Of a stretch of 64,000 bases of DNA, positions 34,352 through 46,530 are shown in pieces. The stretch's first letter is position 1. Each line of letters begins with the position of its first letter. The notes under the pieces are model-generated. The model ran no database searches. It was given only the letters and a program-made list of their open reading frames with translations, and was not told the origin of the DNA. Position numbers and translations under genes: made by a program. Source of the DNA: Podocnemis expansa (taxonomy: Eukaryota; Chordata; Testudines; Podocnemididae); assembly GCA_007922195.1 (NCBI GenBank), contig ML681981.1, positions 13,245,403-13,309,402 on the forward strand, given 5' to 3'.

Positions 34352-35930
34352 CTGAAAAATATCAAAATGTTAGGTATTTTACATCATTTACATTTTACAC
34401 AACTATATGAACACCACCAACAGGGTTTTCCATTAACATCTCAAAGTAGCCAAGATAACTTCCCTTCCTGAATGGAGACAGCCAATGTTCACCGATCCAC
34501 ATTGACATGGCAGGAAGAAGGCTGACCAGGGGAGGCCACAGAAAGGATTTGCTTTCTATACAGGCAAGATTTCCCTTGTTTGGTTATAATTAAGCTGAGG
34601 GGAGCCTGCCACACAGGCCTTTGGCCAAGTATAAGAGAAGGAACATCATACAAATGACTTTGATTATCCTTTGTTTTTAAAAAACTACAGTGTGAAATAC
34701 CCTCACATACTGCCTCTCAAAAAGAGCAGTCCCATCTCTATGGCAGGGGTTCTCAAACTGGGAGTCACGACCCATCAGAAAGGTTTAAGGTGATCATGGG
34801 GGTGTGTGGCGAGCACACATGGTTGGCCCCTAGGCATGCCAGTAAGGATGACATGACACATGGGGTACAGGGAGTCAGCACAACATGAAATACTATTAGA
34901 AGGGATCCCCACAAAAAACGTTTGAGAACCCCTGCTCTAAGATGCAGCACAGAAGTGCTCTGTCTCACTGAGCATGTTACAAAGGACTATAGCAGACACA
35001 CTCCAGAAATGCAAGTAGGCCAGAGTCTGGTAAAACTGAGTCTCTCTCAGAGTTTGTTAGAGAAGCTGTAAGTGTCTTAAGCAATAACCAAGAGCAAAAC
35101 TGAATTGAAGTGATCTGAGTCATTTTAACATAAACCAATGTAAAGTTACTGCTTTTTTGGTTCATTATTTTCAGAGGTCTTACATCCTAGGCACTCTAAT
35201 TCACATACTAGACAGTTCTACTTCCTTGTGCCAAGCCCCGTGTTCCTGCCAGACATGCTGCTATTATGATACCCAGAGGGGACAGGCACATTTAAAAGGC
35301 ATTTTCAGAGGCGCCAGTTACTTATTTAATAAGGGAAATTCTGTGCTCTGAGAACTCTGCTGACATCAGTAGAAAACACTACTGCAATTCATAGGTTACA
35401 ACAGTTTCAGAAGAGAAAGTGGGGATAAAGTCTAACTTTATAAGGGTAGAGCACTCATCTGCCATGTACTGGGAGCTGTCAGTTGGAGCACATTTCAACA
35501 TGAAGCTCTGTGACGTGTTCTCCTTTTATATTTACATTTTTTTGGTTACACTCTGGCCCTGATGGGGAGGCTCTCCCCCCTCAATGGACCCTGGGAACTT
35601 GGCCATCCTGTTGACTCCAGACACAGACAAGTGGGGTCTTCTACACAAAGGGAGAAAAGGAAATGTGCACTGAGCCACAAGAGTGTGCAGAAGATCTGAA
35701 AAGCAACAGACCCTACATCCTTGTTGCTGCACGTGCTGGTACTATGGAAGATGGAACTATTCATGGCTTCTCTTCTTTCACAGTCAGCTAAGAACAGAAT
35801 CTCACAGCAGTAAGGAGGACATAACTGGAAAAGCACACTGGGCACAGAGTTAAAACAACTGATTTAGCCCTTTGGTGCTGAGCAGTGAGACATTTGTTAA
35901 AGTGTGTTAGGAGGTTGAAAGAGACAGTAC
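34352..35930 (-). other. NOC3L intron with a hAT-like element
   Basis: Contains the hAT-like element 34,744-34,934. The rest is ordinary intron. Confidence 0.75.
34744..34934 (+). mobile_element. hAT-like MITE
   Basis: Ends CAGGGGTTCTCAAAC and GTTTGAGAACCCCTG are perfect inverted repeats. Flanks CTCTATGG and CTCTAAGA agree at 6 of 8 bases. Non-coding. Confidence 0.82.
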
Positions 35931-36015
35931 CTTTTTGCTAGGCGTAAGTGATGCCACAGGAGGATTAAAAGTCATTCCTTTCATACTATATGTCTCAAAA
36001 AGTTCTGTGCCAGAC
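35931..36015 (-). CDS. NOC3L: NOC3L coding exon
   Basis: Acceptor TATTACAG, donor GTACTG. It encodes SGTELFETYSMKGMTFNPPV and continues to TPSKK. Matches the C-terminal ELFEAYSM region of vertebrate NOC3L. Confidence 0.93.
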
Positions 36016-36978
36016 CTGTAATACAAGATTAAAAGGAAGAATATACCATGTATGTCCATAAAGGGAGTCTCATTTCAGTACTCTATGAAATCAAAGCAAC
36101 CTGCTGCTCAAATCACCATTTCAGTCCAGCAAGGGAGGAATATATAGAAAACCAATGGGAAAAGAGATACAAGTCAGAAGCAGAGAGGCAGGACAACTAG
36201 ACAAATTAAAAGCAAGTAAAGTGGCTTTAAATTCTAATACTGAGTAACTACACAGCTAAGGCACGAACTAAGATGGAAATGCAGAAAGTTAGGGTCCAGA
36301 TCAGAGACAACTACTATGCGTGTCTGACAAAGTCCCTAACAGGCATCATCTGCCCTCACGCTAATTCCTATTAGCACCTACTCCAAGGCTCTGTACCATA
36401 ACTGGTTTTCACTGGAACATCGCATAGACCAGCCACGCTGCTCCTTATTAAGATCACAGGCCCCTGCCACCAAAATCCTTTTGCCACTTTAACCTGCACA
36501 CACTATTGCCCTTTTAAGAGCTGCTGAAACTTGTCAGAGTTGCTGTTCTCTGCAGCAGAAGAGGCTGCTTTTCCAGCTCCCCCACCGCCAAATCTGCCTC
36601 TGAGGACAGTTTGCTTTCTGCAGCAGGGGCCACTTCAGTCACCGCTGAAAGAACTGCCAGCCAAGGGAACTCTGGCTGTGGCGGAGCCTGGGCACTTGGG
36701 CGGCCAGCGGGGGCTTACAGAGAAAGGAGTTCCTGTGTTGCTCACAGCTGGGAGCCCTCCCCACCGTGTCACAACACTGAAAGGGCTGAGAGTTCCTGGC
36801 ATAGAGAAAGCAGACAGCTTTTGTTACTTACAAAAGATCCATCATATTTTTGTTCTTCCCACATAATTTTTTTGAAGCATACGGAAAAGTACTCACCAGA
36901 GAATCTTATAGCACAGAACAAAATATTTCTACTTTTCCCATACAGTATTTTTCAAAACGTAACTATCACATGCCTCAC
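36016..36978 (-). other. NOC3L intron, nothing recognisable
   Basis: About 1 kb. A GC-richer patch at 36,530-36,760 has chance open frames on the plus strand without splice support or known homology. Confidence 0.6.
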
Positions 36979-37076
36979 CTACGGCTCAAATCAGGTCTGA
37001 GAGCTTCAGAACCTTCAGTTGGAGCACCAGCAATAAGGTGATCAGCAAATTTCTGCACTGTTGGATGATAATGTCT
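36979..37076 (-). CDS. NOC3L: NOC3L coding exon
   Basis: Acceptor CTTTCAG, donor GTGAGG. It encodes [20 protein letters not shown] and [13 protein letters not shown], the conserved end of the CBF/Mak21 region. Confidence 0.95.
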
Positions 37077-38468
37077 CTGAAAGGAAGAAGGAAATTGGTG
37101 AGGGATAAGATGGCATGTACCACTTTATATACATCACAAATATTGACTTTGTATTATATGTGGGATAGAAAACATTCAGTAAACTTCTTTTCTGGTCCAG
37201 GATGGGAGCTGAATACCCAAGGATTAGCCAAGATTCTAAGGGTTACACCCGTGTTGCACATTCATAAAACCAGCCATCACCATATTATACTTGGATGATA
37301 ATTCCACCATTGTTAAGCTTAACTTTTTCTTCTGGTAGCTAATTCTAGGCAGGGTTATCGACAAACATTTCCCCCCTATAAGCAGCATTTCCATTCCACA
37401 CAATCGCAGAGATAGGCCTTAAATTTATTTTCTGGAATGAACAGGCTGTCTGAAAAACATACTGCTAATAAACATAGGGGCTGCAAGGTTTCAGCTCTGC
37501 TGAAACAATTTATCAAACACTACCCTTACTCTATCTTTAACCAGCCAGCTAAACCATGGACAATCTCAGTATAACAATTTAAAGCCACCTTCACTTGTTT
37601 TTAATTTACTTAATTGGGGAAATGAAGCAAGGTCTAACATTCAACTCTATTGCATTTCTCTTTGTTTGCAACTCAATGACATTCCAATGCCACGCCCCAA
37701 TCAATTTCAAAATTAAAGGGAATGTTCTAAACAACCTTATTGATTCTGAGGCAAATCAGAAGACAGGAGAAGAATGAACCACAGGAAAGGTGGTACCCTC
37801 AGACTGTCAGGTGTGCAAGCAAAGGAAGTCTCTCTGCTGTGCCCTCTGCTGCTGCCTACACACAGCAGAGGCAGCAGATTAACCTGCTGAAAGCTGAAGT
37901 TAGCTTCAATTCTAAAAGCAAGAAAGTCTTTCGGGGGGATGCTGATGTGTGGGGAGGAGAGAAAAAAAGAACTGCACGGATGAGGTAATGGGGAAAGTAC
38001 AGCTCCAAACAGAACCTGAGAGCAAGGTATAGAGCAGATGAGTAGGGGGCACAGAGGGGAATGTGGCATTGTGGGAAGGGATAGCAGCACAGAGTTCCTG
38101 TCATTTGGGAAGGGACTGTGGGAGTTGCGGAGAGTTCCTGGAACAGGGTGTCACACAGAGATTACAGGAGAAAATGGAGGGATGCCAGGAGACCTGGTGG
38201 TTGAAATGCACTTGGCCCACACTAGCCACAAAAATTGAGATCTCCTAACATAAATACAGAGAAAGAGTGCACACAGAACACAATATTTCATCAGCCATCA
38301 TTACAAGAAGCAATCTGGAAATACTGTTGTAACAAACTGATAACACTGTGTTAAACAGAAATTACACAGGAGTATCTCATTCAGCGATTAAAGCACTGTT
38401 TAAGCTCTGTATTTTAAAGTATATAAACGGTTAGCAAGTTCCCTAGAATTACCCAACTGGTAACTCAC
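37077..38468 (-). other. NOC3L intron, no named repeat
   Basis: 1.4 kb with a purine-rich block at 37,760-38,200. I see no gene or mobile element I can support. Confidence 0.6.
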
Positions 38469-38597
38469 CCGTAGCGCGTGCAATTCCCACAGAGCTGTGT
38501 TCTGAGCATTGCAGCATTCCGGCTCATCCAGTTCTGGGAGATAAAGTCCACTACCTTGAGCCTCATTGTCTAGCAGGAGGTCTGTTTTTGGGAATGT
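38469..38597 (-). CDS. NOC3L: NOC3L coding exon: CBF domain, end
   Basis: Acceptor CACAG, donor GTGAGT. It encodes [34 protein letters not shown] and ALWELHALR. Strong match to NOC3L. Confidence 0.95.
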
Positions 38598-38800
38598 CTG
38601 TGATACCACATGCAGAAAAAGGGATTATCTCACATACAAGTTTAATACATCTAACAAGATAATACAAATTCAGGTGTCTAAATTCATGGACAAGTAAACT
38701 CTGCAGCCACACTGTCTCCCCAAAAAGACACTGCTAGCAGAAAGGAGGTATTCAAATACGATAAGAAATTTTCCATTCCAACAAGTGACTAAGAACTTAC

Positions 38801-38982
38801 TTGCATCAATATTCTGTTAGTTGCCAAGATCCCAACACAGGAATTTGGAAGGACATGAAGAGCAAGTGTGGAAAGTCGCTTTATGAAAGCAAGGGCTCGT
38901 TGCTGGGAAACCTGTTTTCTACGTTTGGTAAGCATTACATCCAGGCACTGAAGCACTATCATCATGTCGTCATTTGTAGCAC
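38801..38982 (-). CDS. NOC3L: NOC3L coding exon: CBF domain
   Basis: Acceptor TTTTTGAG (GAG instead of the usual CAG/TAG), donor GTAAGT. It encodes [40 protein letters not shown] and [11 protein letters not shown]. Confidence 0.94.
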
Positions 38983-40116
38983 CTCAAAAAACAGAATATA
39001 TAAATACCTATTTAAAGGCATAAGAGACCTTCCACACGAGACAGAAAATGCTGTAAGGGATAGGAAATTAGAGGTCCAAAATACTGTACTAAAGCCTAAA
39101 TAGTCCAACAACCAGTAGTAATTAACATGACAGAAAAATATGCATCTAATTTTACAAAAATGGTTTGAGCCTCAATACACCTCTGCCTCTTTTAACAAAA
39201 TATTTAGTCACAAAGCTTTTTTGGTCCTAATTACACTGGTCATTCCATCAATTATTTCTAATTTGAAAAGTGTGTTTATCCTAGGCTTTGGATACACACA
39301 ATAAAAACAACATACAACATGTAATTAATTCATCAGCTTTTCCTTACTCCACAAAAGTTAATGAAACCTATTTTAACTAAATGAATCCTTACTTTAACAG
39401 GTACCTTTTCATAAATGGTTAAAGTACATGGTAAGACTAACTGTTGAAAATACAAAACATATAAAAGATCAATAGAGATTTCAATTGCTTTGGCAAAGAA
39501 TCAAGTAATATGAAGACAAAAGACGTATTTCTTGAAGTAGAGATTAGGTGAGGGATGGGCCACTGGCAGCCTTGGAGCAGGATCCGGCCTGCCCACTGCA
39601 GCACAGCTCAGGACAGGTAATGCAGCAGTGCAAAGGCTGGGAAGGAAGTGGAAGGGGGGAAAGGCCCTGCCTGCAGGCATACACATCATGTGATGCTGTG
39701 GCAAAAACCAATGGAGTGGGAAACCAGGCCCAACCCTATCTTCACAGGACAGGAGCCACGGGTGTGGGATGAGTGCAAGGCAGGCTCTGATGCTTTCCCT
39801 GGTGATGAGCCCGCCAGAGGGTTTTAGGGGATTTTGCAGCCCTGTGCTACCTTGACGTTACCCATGCCTGTGTTAGATGCTGATCCAAGATCATTCACTG
39901 GCCCCTAATGAAATCTAACACTTTTTGAAATTGGTACTATGTAATGCAATGAATAATATATACTAACTTGAGAGAAGAACCAACCAGTTAAATCAAACGG
40001 TCATCCTTTTACAGAAACTGGTAACGAAGTATCTTAGAATTATCATTTTTAAGGCATCATACAAATAAAATCAACAGTCTATACATTCAGATGTTGAAAT
40101 AAAATGCTGATGTTAC
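38983..40116 (-). other. NOC3L intron with a degraded hAT-like element
   Basis: Contains 39,550-39,872, flanked by TGGGCCACTGGCAGCC at one end and TTACCCATGCCTG at the other, in the style of a short hAT element. No gene. Confidence 0.65.
39550..39872 (+). mobile_element. Degraded hAT-like MITE
   Basis: Start GAGGGATGGGCCACTGGCAG and end GTTACCCATGCCTG resemble inverted ends of the CAGGGGTGGGCAA family (compare 17,799). The target duplication is unclear. Confidence 0.5.
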
Positions 40117-40188
40117 CTGCATGTAGTCTAAATAGCGTCTTGTAAAGATGAGTGTAGAACTTTGACGGGTCAATGTTAAGAACATCAC
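40117..40188 (-). CDS. NOC3L: NOC3L coding exon
   Basis: Acceptor TTAATAG, donor GTAACA. 72 bases encoding [20 protein letters not shown] and RLHAG. Matches NOC3L. Confidence 0.94.
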
Positions 40189-40240
40189 CTATTAAAAAAA
40201 AAAAAACCCAAATATGCACATTTATGTCATTAACCTATCA

Positions 40241-40654
40241 CCCTGGAAGGGAATGGGGTTGTGCCACCCGTACTGCACCCGGGGAGGGGGAGATGGCTGC
40301 CACTTGCACCTTTGCTGGCCTGCACTGCTTGGGGGGGGTGGGGGAGGGCTGCTGCCCCTCACTCTCCTGCCAGCTGGCACTGCTTCCAGGGCAGAGGCTG
40401 TCCCTCACTCTCCCGTCAGCCAGTGCTGCTTCTGGGAGTTGGGCGGCTGTCCCTTGCTCCCCTGCTGGCTCCCTCTGATTGGGGGGGGGGGGGAGCAGCG
40501 CTCTCCTGCTGGCTAGTGCTGCTTCCAGGAGGAGAGGAGGCTGCCCCTCGGCAGAGGGTAGGGGGGGCCTACCCCCACACACACACAGTGGAGGGTCGCT
40601 GCATGGCAAGGGACCCGGAGCTGTGTCCTGAAGAAAAAAGTTTGACGACCACTG
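40241..40654 (-). mobile_element. hAT-like insertion filling most of a small NOC3L intron
   Basis: Flanked by a perfect 8-bp duplication ACCTATCA (40,233-40,240 and 40,655-40,662). The right end GTTTGACGACCACTG has the form of a hAT end. The left end is degraded. The interior is GC-rich with G-runs near 40,331 and 40,480 and has no gene. Confidence 0.8.
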
Positions 40655-40703
40655 ACCTATCAGCTAAAATCAAATGATAAAGATTAATTTTTAAAGAACC
40701 TAC

Positions 40704-40767
40704 CTTGGCCAGACAGAATATGAAAAGCAGTGAGGACACAATGAAGGCTCTCCCGATAGCTTAGATC
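40704..40767 (-). CDS. NOC3L: NOC3L coding exon
   Basis: Acceptor TTCCCAG, donor GTAGGT. 64 bases encoding [20 protein letters not shown]. Matches NOC3L. Confidence 0.94.
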
Positions 40768-40864
40768 CTGGGAATACAAAAGAATGCTGTTCCACAATAG
40801 ATAAAGCTATATTTAAGAAAATGTCTCAAGAAATACCTCATTAGTAGGAAAAAGCTCAACTTAC

Positions 40865-40937
40865 CCCAGATGCAATGAGGGAATGCAGAACAACCAGCAG
40901 GTCATCAAAAAATTCTACATTTATGAGATGGGCAAAC
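40865..40937 (-). CDS. NOC3L: NOC3L coding exon
   Basis: Acceptor TTTCTAG, donor GTAAGT. 73 bases encoding [20 protein letters not shown] and IASG, the core of the CBF/Mak21 domain. Confidence 0.95.
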
Positions 40938-41424
40938 CTAGAAAGAGAGATTTTTATGTTTCTGTTAACTACAGACTAATCTTCTCTGCAAGATCATTCA
41001 AAACATCCTGGGACCTACCAAAGACTACATCTCCACCCTCTTCTTTCATCAAATGCCCTCTTAAATCTATCATACGTACACACAACTTGATCATTCCAAC
41101 CCATGAGCCGCATGTTATCTTTCCATTATTGATACTGCATGGAGCAAAGAATGACTTTCAATTTCTTTATTAAGGAATGAGTATGAATATGCAGCCAACT
41201 CATGATTTGAAGGATTTTTGACACGTAAATCCAATTTCAACAATTAGACACTAAAATGAAACATGTTAGGAATCCTCAAAATATACAAACTGATGAATAT
41301 TTGTGTCCTTTATTCTTATATCCTTCATGTAGTTCAACTGCTCATACGAAGGACTCTGAAAATGCTTTTTAGTGACTTGTGTTTTTTCAAAATATACAGA
41401 CAATTATTGACTAATAGCTCTTAC
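40938..41424 (-). other. NOC3L intron, nothing recognisable
   Basis: About 490 bases of AT-rich intron. Confidence 0.65.
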
Positions 41425-41525
41425 TTTGCAAGACCTTCCAGCACTGCAGGCAGAAGAGGGGATTTCTGAACTTTCTTCAGTATTCTGAAGTACGTTAAAA
41501 ATACAATATTCAGAATCTCTGTGTG
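41425..41525 (-). CDS. NOC3L: NOC3L coding exon
   Basis: Acceptor CCCACAG, donor GTAAGA. It encodes [20 protein letters not shown] and [14 protein letters not shown]. Matches NOC3L. Confidence 0.95.
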
Positions 41526-42458
41526 CTGTGGGAAAAAGTACATAAAATTATATGAGTATACATGGGAAATAGGTATTGCTGATACCTTTAAACTCAAAAC
41601 TTTCCTTTTCCTCTTACTTTTTTTGAATTTTGAACTCACTAACCATAAAATCCTATTACAAATACAGCTGTTTCAAAAATTCCTATCACAGAGGATAAAG
41701 TTACACACTGCTCTGAGGCAGCAGGTGGATTTTAGATTCTGTAGTAAACTAAAATTAATGGCAATACGTCTAAATTTAATCAAACAACATAAATCATGCT
41801 TTTAAATTCCATTTTGATGCAACATCTCATTCAGAGAAAGAATTGAGAAGACCTGCTTATTGTATAAATAAAAGAAAACAAATGCCAATAAACTGGTACT
41901 AAACAGTTGTACACATTTAAAGGGAAGTTGTTTCAAACAGGCAGTGTCAGGCTGTCAGAACACCTTTTGGTCTGAGGTAAGTACTACATAATTCTCACAA
42001 AAACTGACACCACCACAAACACAGATGAGGCTTCTAATGGAATCTTCCTGAGAAACAAGAAGGAACCTGAGTACGTATTTGACTACTTCCACCATTTCCA
42101 GAGCCCTCTGCTGTAGACTGTAACCTAGCCAGTTTCTTATAAATTAGAGATATCATCTTTCTTTTTGTGCTATTTGTATTTTTATAATTTCATTTTCCTC
42201 AACCCAGTTAAATTCATTAGTTACAAGAAATAAACCCTCACCAATTCCCACCTCATGACATAAAATATATTATCTGCCTCAGAAAAAGTCTTCCATACCC
42301 CATATCACCAGCCTATTAGTGCAATATCATTACTTACTGAGCTAATGTGACAAAGACAAGACATCAAACTGAACCACAAAATAGACTATGGACAACTATT
42401 TTGAAATGCTAACAAGAACACATGCAAAGGCAAAAAAAAAATTTTAATAATTTCCTAC
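41526..42458 (-). other. NOC3L intron, nothing recognisable
   Basis: About 930 bases, AT-rich. Chance open frames only. Confidence 0.65.
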
Positions 42459-42539
42459 AATTTTCAGTTTTTTTTCTTTACTCTCTGAGGCTTCCGTTTC
42501 CAGGAGTTCTCGTTCCAACTTCTCTTCTGCTTTCTTCCA
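42459..42539 (-). CDS. NOC3L: NOC3L coding exon, charged
   Basis: Acceptor TTTTCAG, donor GTAGGA. 81 bases encoding WKKAEEKLERELLETEASES and a Lys-rich end, a coiled-coil-like stretch. The in-frame join to the next exon (HTEILN) fixes the donor. Confidence 0.93.
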
Positions 42540-42922
42540 CTGAAAATATAGTCATTTTAAAGACATTAAATATTATGGCAAATTAAAAAATTCCACTTTT
42601 CACGAAGTCTAGAGTCCCAAGGTCCAGCTGGGTCTCCAATAACAAGTGTTCAATGCTCTGCTGATCATCTAAGAGTTCCACACATAATATGGTGGAACGA
42701 TAACTAGTTTTCTAAACACCCCCTTCCCACCAATTAACAAACAGAAGTGATTCACATTATTAGAAGTTTTGCTAATGATTATAATAAATATAACAAAAAG
42801 GAAAGAACTGGGAAGATCAAATAAATCCCCCCAAAATGCTCCATACACAGTGCTTAAGGCAACCCAAATTACCAGCACCAAGAGATAATTAAGATAATAG
42901 AGCAACCATATTTCAATCATAC

Positions 42923-43054
42923 CTTCCTTTGCATCCTTGAAAGATTTTTCCTCTTCTCCTTAAAAGACATGAATTTTTTCTTTGCAGTAATGTCTTCTGT
43001 GTCTTTTTTTACTTCCACTTCTTTAATTCTTAGGTGAAGGAATACTTTTAACAC
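42923..43054 (-). CDS. NOC3L: NOC3L coding exon, basic
   Basis: Acceptor TTTTAG, donor GTATGA. It encodes [20 protein letters not shown] and then [20 protein letters not shown]. The basic run may serve nucleolar targeting (inference). Confidence 0.94.
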
Positions 43055-43599
43055 CTAAAATTAGGAAAGAAACCATATTTAATACCTGAAGTCTAACAAT
43101 GTCACATGCTGTAAATTTACAACATAACAGAAGATAATCAACACCTGGCATTTCAAGGTTGGGTCTGTTGGCTAAGCTGTTGCCCCATAAACACCAAAGA
43201 CACTTCATACAGTTCTGCGTAATTAATTAGAAAACACACATCCTGTGTTTTTATAAAATACTAGTTTACAGAAGTCGTTACAAACCTTTCAGTGACTCTG
43301 ACTATAAACTTTGGGCCTGCGGCATACCTGTTTACCTTGGCTTAAGTCCAGCGAACAGAACCTGTAACCTGAGTATACCTTAATTTCACCAAAATAAAGA
43401 CCTCATACCCAATTTGACTTCTCCATGGAAATATTTTCTGTGAATGCTAAAAATGACTTTTTAGCATCTTCTGATGGAATTGTCAAAGATGGGATAATTC
43501 CTAGACTCAGCAGCTCGTAATGAATGGATAAATGAACCAATATTTTTAGCAAGATGAGACAAAGTAATTCTAACCAAAATACAAAATTTAATAATAATG

Positions 43600-44737
43600 A
43601 TTGACTTTACCCCACCCCATACTGGAAAAGTAATAAGGCAAAAGACAGTCATTTTAGACTTGATCCTAATCAACATGGAGGAATTGGGGGTGAATCTGAA
43701 GGTGGAAAGCAATTTGGCTGAAAGGAATCGTGAAACAACAGATTTCATGATTCTAAAGAAATAATGGAGTGAAAGTAGCAGAATCAGGAGAGTAAACTTA
43801 AAAGACAGACATCAGAAGGTAAGGTCCACTGTGAACAAAATCTAGGTGATAAAGGAGTTCATGAGAGTTGGCAGTTTCTCAAAGAGACAGAATTAAAGGT
43901 CAGCTGCAAACTATCCTGATGAAAAGGAAGAAACAGAAGAATAGTAAGAGTTCAATATGGCTCCATCAGGAGACAATAAATGACCTGAAAATCAAAAAGA
44001 AAGCCTACAAAAAGAGGAAACATGAATGAATAACCAAAGAGTACAAAAGAATAGCAGAAGCATGAAGACACAAAAATTAGAAAAACTATAAACACAAAAT
44101 TAGTTGCACCTAACGAAAGACAAAAAGAAAATCTTCTTTAAATACATTAGGAGGATGAGATAGTTGAGGTTCGCTACTTAGCACAGAAGGAGAATAACAA
44201 CAGGTGACATCAAGAATGCTCGTTTCTGCTTCAGTCTTTACTAAAAAGGTTAATGGCGACCAGATACTCAACAAAATTAATACTAACATGGGGGAAGGAA
44301 TGCAATCCAAAATAGAGAAGGAGCACATTACAGAATATTTTGGTAAGTTAGATGTACTCAAGTTGGTGGGGTCTGATAGAAATTCATCCCAGGGTTACTT
44401 CAGGAACAAGACGAAGCAACCTCAGAACTCTCAGCAACTATCTTCAAGAACTCCTGGAGGACAGGTGAGGTCCCAAAAGACTAGAGAAGGGCAAATACAG
44501 TATCTTTCTTTAATAGGAGAGAACAGGACCCAGGGAATTATATATAAAGGAGTAGTTAAGCTCTCAACAGACTTCCAAGGATGATGATGTATCCACATCA
44601 TTGGAGGTTTTTAAAAACAGATTGGACAAAAACATACTATGGATGGATTAGATTTACTTGGCCTTGTGTCAGCACAGCAGGCTGGAATTAATGACTCTGA
44701 GGTTCCTTCCAGGTCTACATGTCTGTGATTCTATGTC
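43600..44737 (+). mobile_element. CR1 LINE fragment, antisense to NOC3L
   Basis: The end 44,600-44,737 has the CR1 3' tail in order: TTTTTAAAAACAGATTGGACA, a decayed middle, GAGGTTCCTTCCAGGTCTAC, GTGATTCTATG. Upstream, text such as GGGCAAATACAGTATCTTTC and ACCCAGGGAATTAT corresponds to the CR1 reverse transcriptase region. 43,660-43,745 resembles endonuclease-region text. It is heavily decayed and its left limit is approximate. Confidence 0.75.
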
Positions 44738-46008
44738 AAGCTGTGCCTCATCACCATCTCCCCATTTATTTATTTAGATTTGTGAAAGTAAAATAGGTCG
44801 TCTTCTGAAATCTAGGCATCTCTGACAATTTCAAAAACCCAACTACACATACTAACCTGTCACCAGAAAATATGAGATGTTTTGTCATAACATTCTATGT
44901 ACGGAAAAAACTGCATCAGTATTAACTAAGAATTACCCATGTTCTCTAAACAGAGGCCATGTGCTGTTACTCAATACTTTATGTAAACACAAGAAGGTAT
45001 GTTGAACTAGCAATAATGTTTCAAAGTCAAGCCACAGAAGTTAAGAAATGCCAAAAAAAAAAAAAAAGGAAAAAAAAGGTTTCGGGATTCAGGCAGCTGA
45101 ATGTTGCCCTGAAGCACTGGAGTCTATCCCTGCCCTCAACAGAGTTCATATTCAAGCCACATAAAATCAGACTTTTCACATGTGGCCACTTATTTTGGGT
45201 TCCTCCTTTTCTGGGTGCCACTGAAATGCCCATGAGAAAATATAATTCAGTCTTCAAAGCAGAGCTTGTAGTGTGAAATAAATAATGAACTGTAGGCCTG
45301 ACTTGATTTGAGTAATTGTACATGGATGAGGCCTCATTTCCTGGGAGACAGAATTAGAGAAGGAAATGAATTGGGATGCTGGAAACAAAATGTCTGAACC
45401 AGCAAAAATAAAAGTGAACACTGGGGAACCATCTACAAAGGACAAGATACATTTGGAACAAAAAGATGAGGTAAAGAGTAAAATGGTATATGGTACAAGG
45501 ATTGTTTCCTACACAATAACCAAACTCAAAACATGGAATACAATGTACAGTTTGCTGTGAATAGAATTCTTAAGTCTGAACGTTTTTCTCTTGTGCACAA
45601 ATATCTGTGAAACTACTTTTTTCATTTTTCTTTTTTTTGAAATCTGGGAAATTATATCTAAAAAAAAAACCTTTGTTAAAAGACACGAAGATTACAGAAT
45701 CAGGCACTATCTTTCTTGTAGTACACTCCCCTCATTCAGCGCACAGGATGGCCTGTGGTAAATTCATAAGCAACTATATTTTGTTTCCTGGTTGCTGAAT
45801 GTACAGCCCATTGCTGTGAAAAATGTGATTAAAATAGTATTTAATTAAAGCACTGTATCTTAGACATAGGCACATGGTATTTTGAGTGCTCGATTTTGCA
45901 ACCTTCACATCCTTTTAACGTAGGGCTTGTTTTAATATAATTCTCTAGGCTTCTAAAAAAGCCAAATGAAAAACTGAGTTTCACAGATATTTGAGGAAAG
46001 AGAAGAGT

Positions 46009-46205
46009 TTGTTGCTCACCTGTGTAACTCTGTTCTTCGAGATGTGTGTCCCGTGATGCTCCACTGAAGGTGTTGCAGCGTCCGGGCACCACTCGACGGT
46101 CATTTTTAAAGTAGGTATACAGCAGGCTGCGCTCGCGCCGAAGGACACGCGGCGCTGCCCGAGCAGCTCAGCGCGAGCGCGCCCGCTGTCCCTCAGTTCC
46201 TCTTT
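46009..46205 (-). repeat. Inverted terminal repeat of minus-strand DIRS (3' end of element)
   Basis: Matches the reverse complement of 51,590-51,759 over the block from CTGCTCCACTGAAGG-like text through GCAGCGTCCGGGCACCACT, AAGTAGGTATACAGCAGGCT and GTCCCTCAGTTC. The outermost bases differ between ends, as is usual for DIRS. Confidence 0.88.
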
Positions 46206-46261
46206 CCCAGCAGATTAGCATCTGTAATAGACAGGACAAGAGGGGAGGAAGGGAGGGTGGT

Positions 46262-46360
46262 GGAGCGTCACGGGACACACATCTCGAAGAACAGAGTTAC
46301 ACAGGTGAGCAACCAACTCTTCTTCTTCGAGTGATGTCCCGTGCTGCTCCACTGAAGGTG
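46262..46360 (-). repeat. Internal complementary region of minus-strand DIRS
   Basis: Block 46,262-46,313 is the reverse complement of 46,012-46,063 (GAAGAACAGAGTTACACAGG) with one or so mismatch. Block 46,320-46,360 is the reverse complement of 51,719-51,759 (TTCGAGTGATGTCCCGTGCT). The two blocks abut, so this region records the joined ends of the circle. Confidence 0.92.
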
Positions 46361-46372
46361 ATTACGTAGCAG

Positions 46373-46530
46373 TTACGCAGGAAGGTGGTGGGATGTCCTG
46401 CCTGAAGACAAGATCTTACGACCCATTATAGTATCTCTCGTTGCCGCTAAGTCCAGAGCATAGTAAGATATGAATGTGTGTGGATTAGACCATGTCGCTG
46501 CTCTACAGATGTCTTGAACATGGACATTGT
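46373..46530 (-). pseudogene. Frameshifted tail of DIRS tyrosine recombinase
   Basis: The conserved recombinase end, including QDICRAATWSNPHTFISYY and the likely catalytic tyrosine, is in a different frame from the main recombinase frame. It ends at the stop at 46,373-46,375. It corresponds to VDICKVAPWSSAHKFTQHYV in the plus-strand element. Confidence 0.8.

Noticed and set aside
36531..37000. Open frames of 111-129 codons on the plus strand
   Set aside because: They lie opposite NOC3L intron and exon sequence, have no known motifs and no splice support, and look like chance frames in a GC-richer patch.
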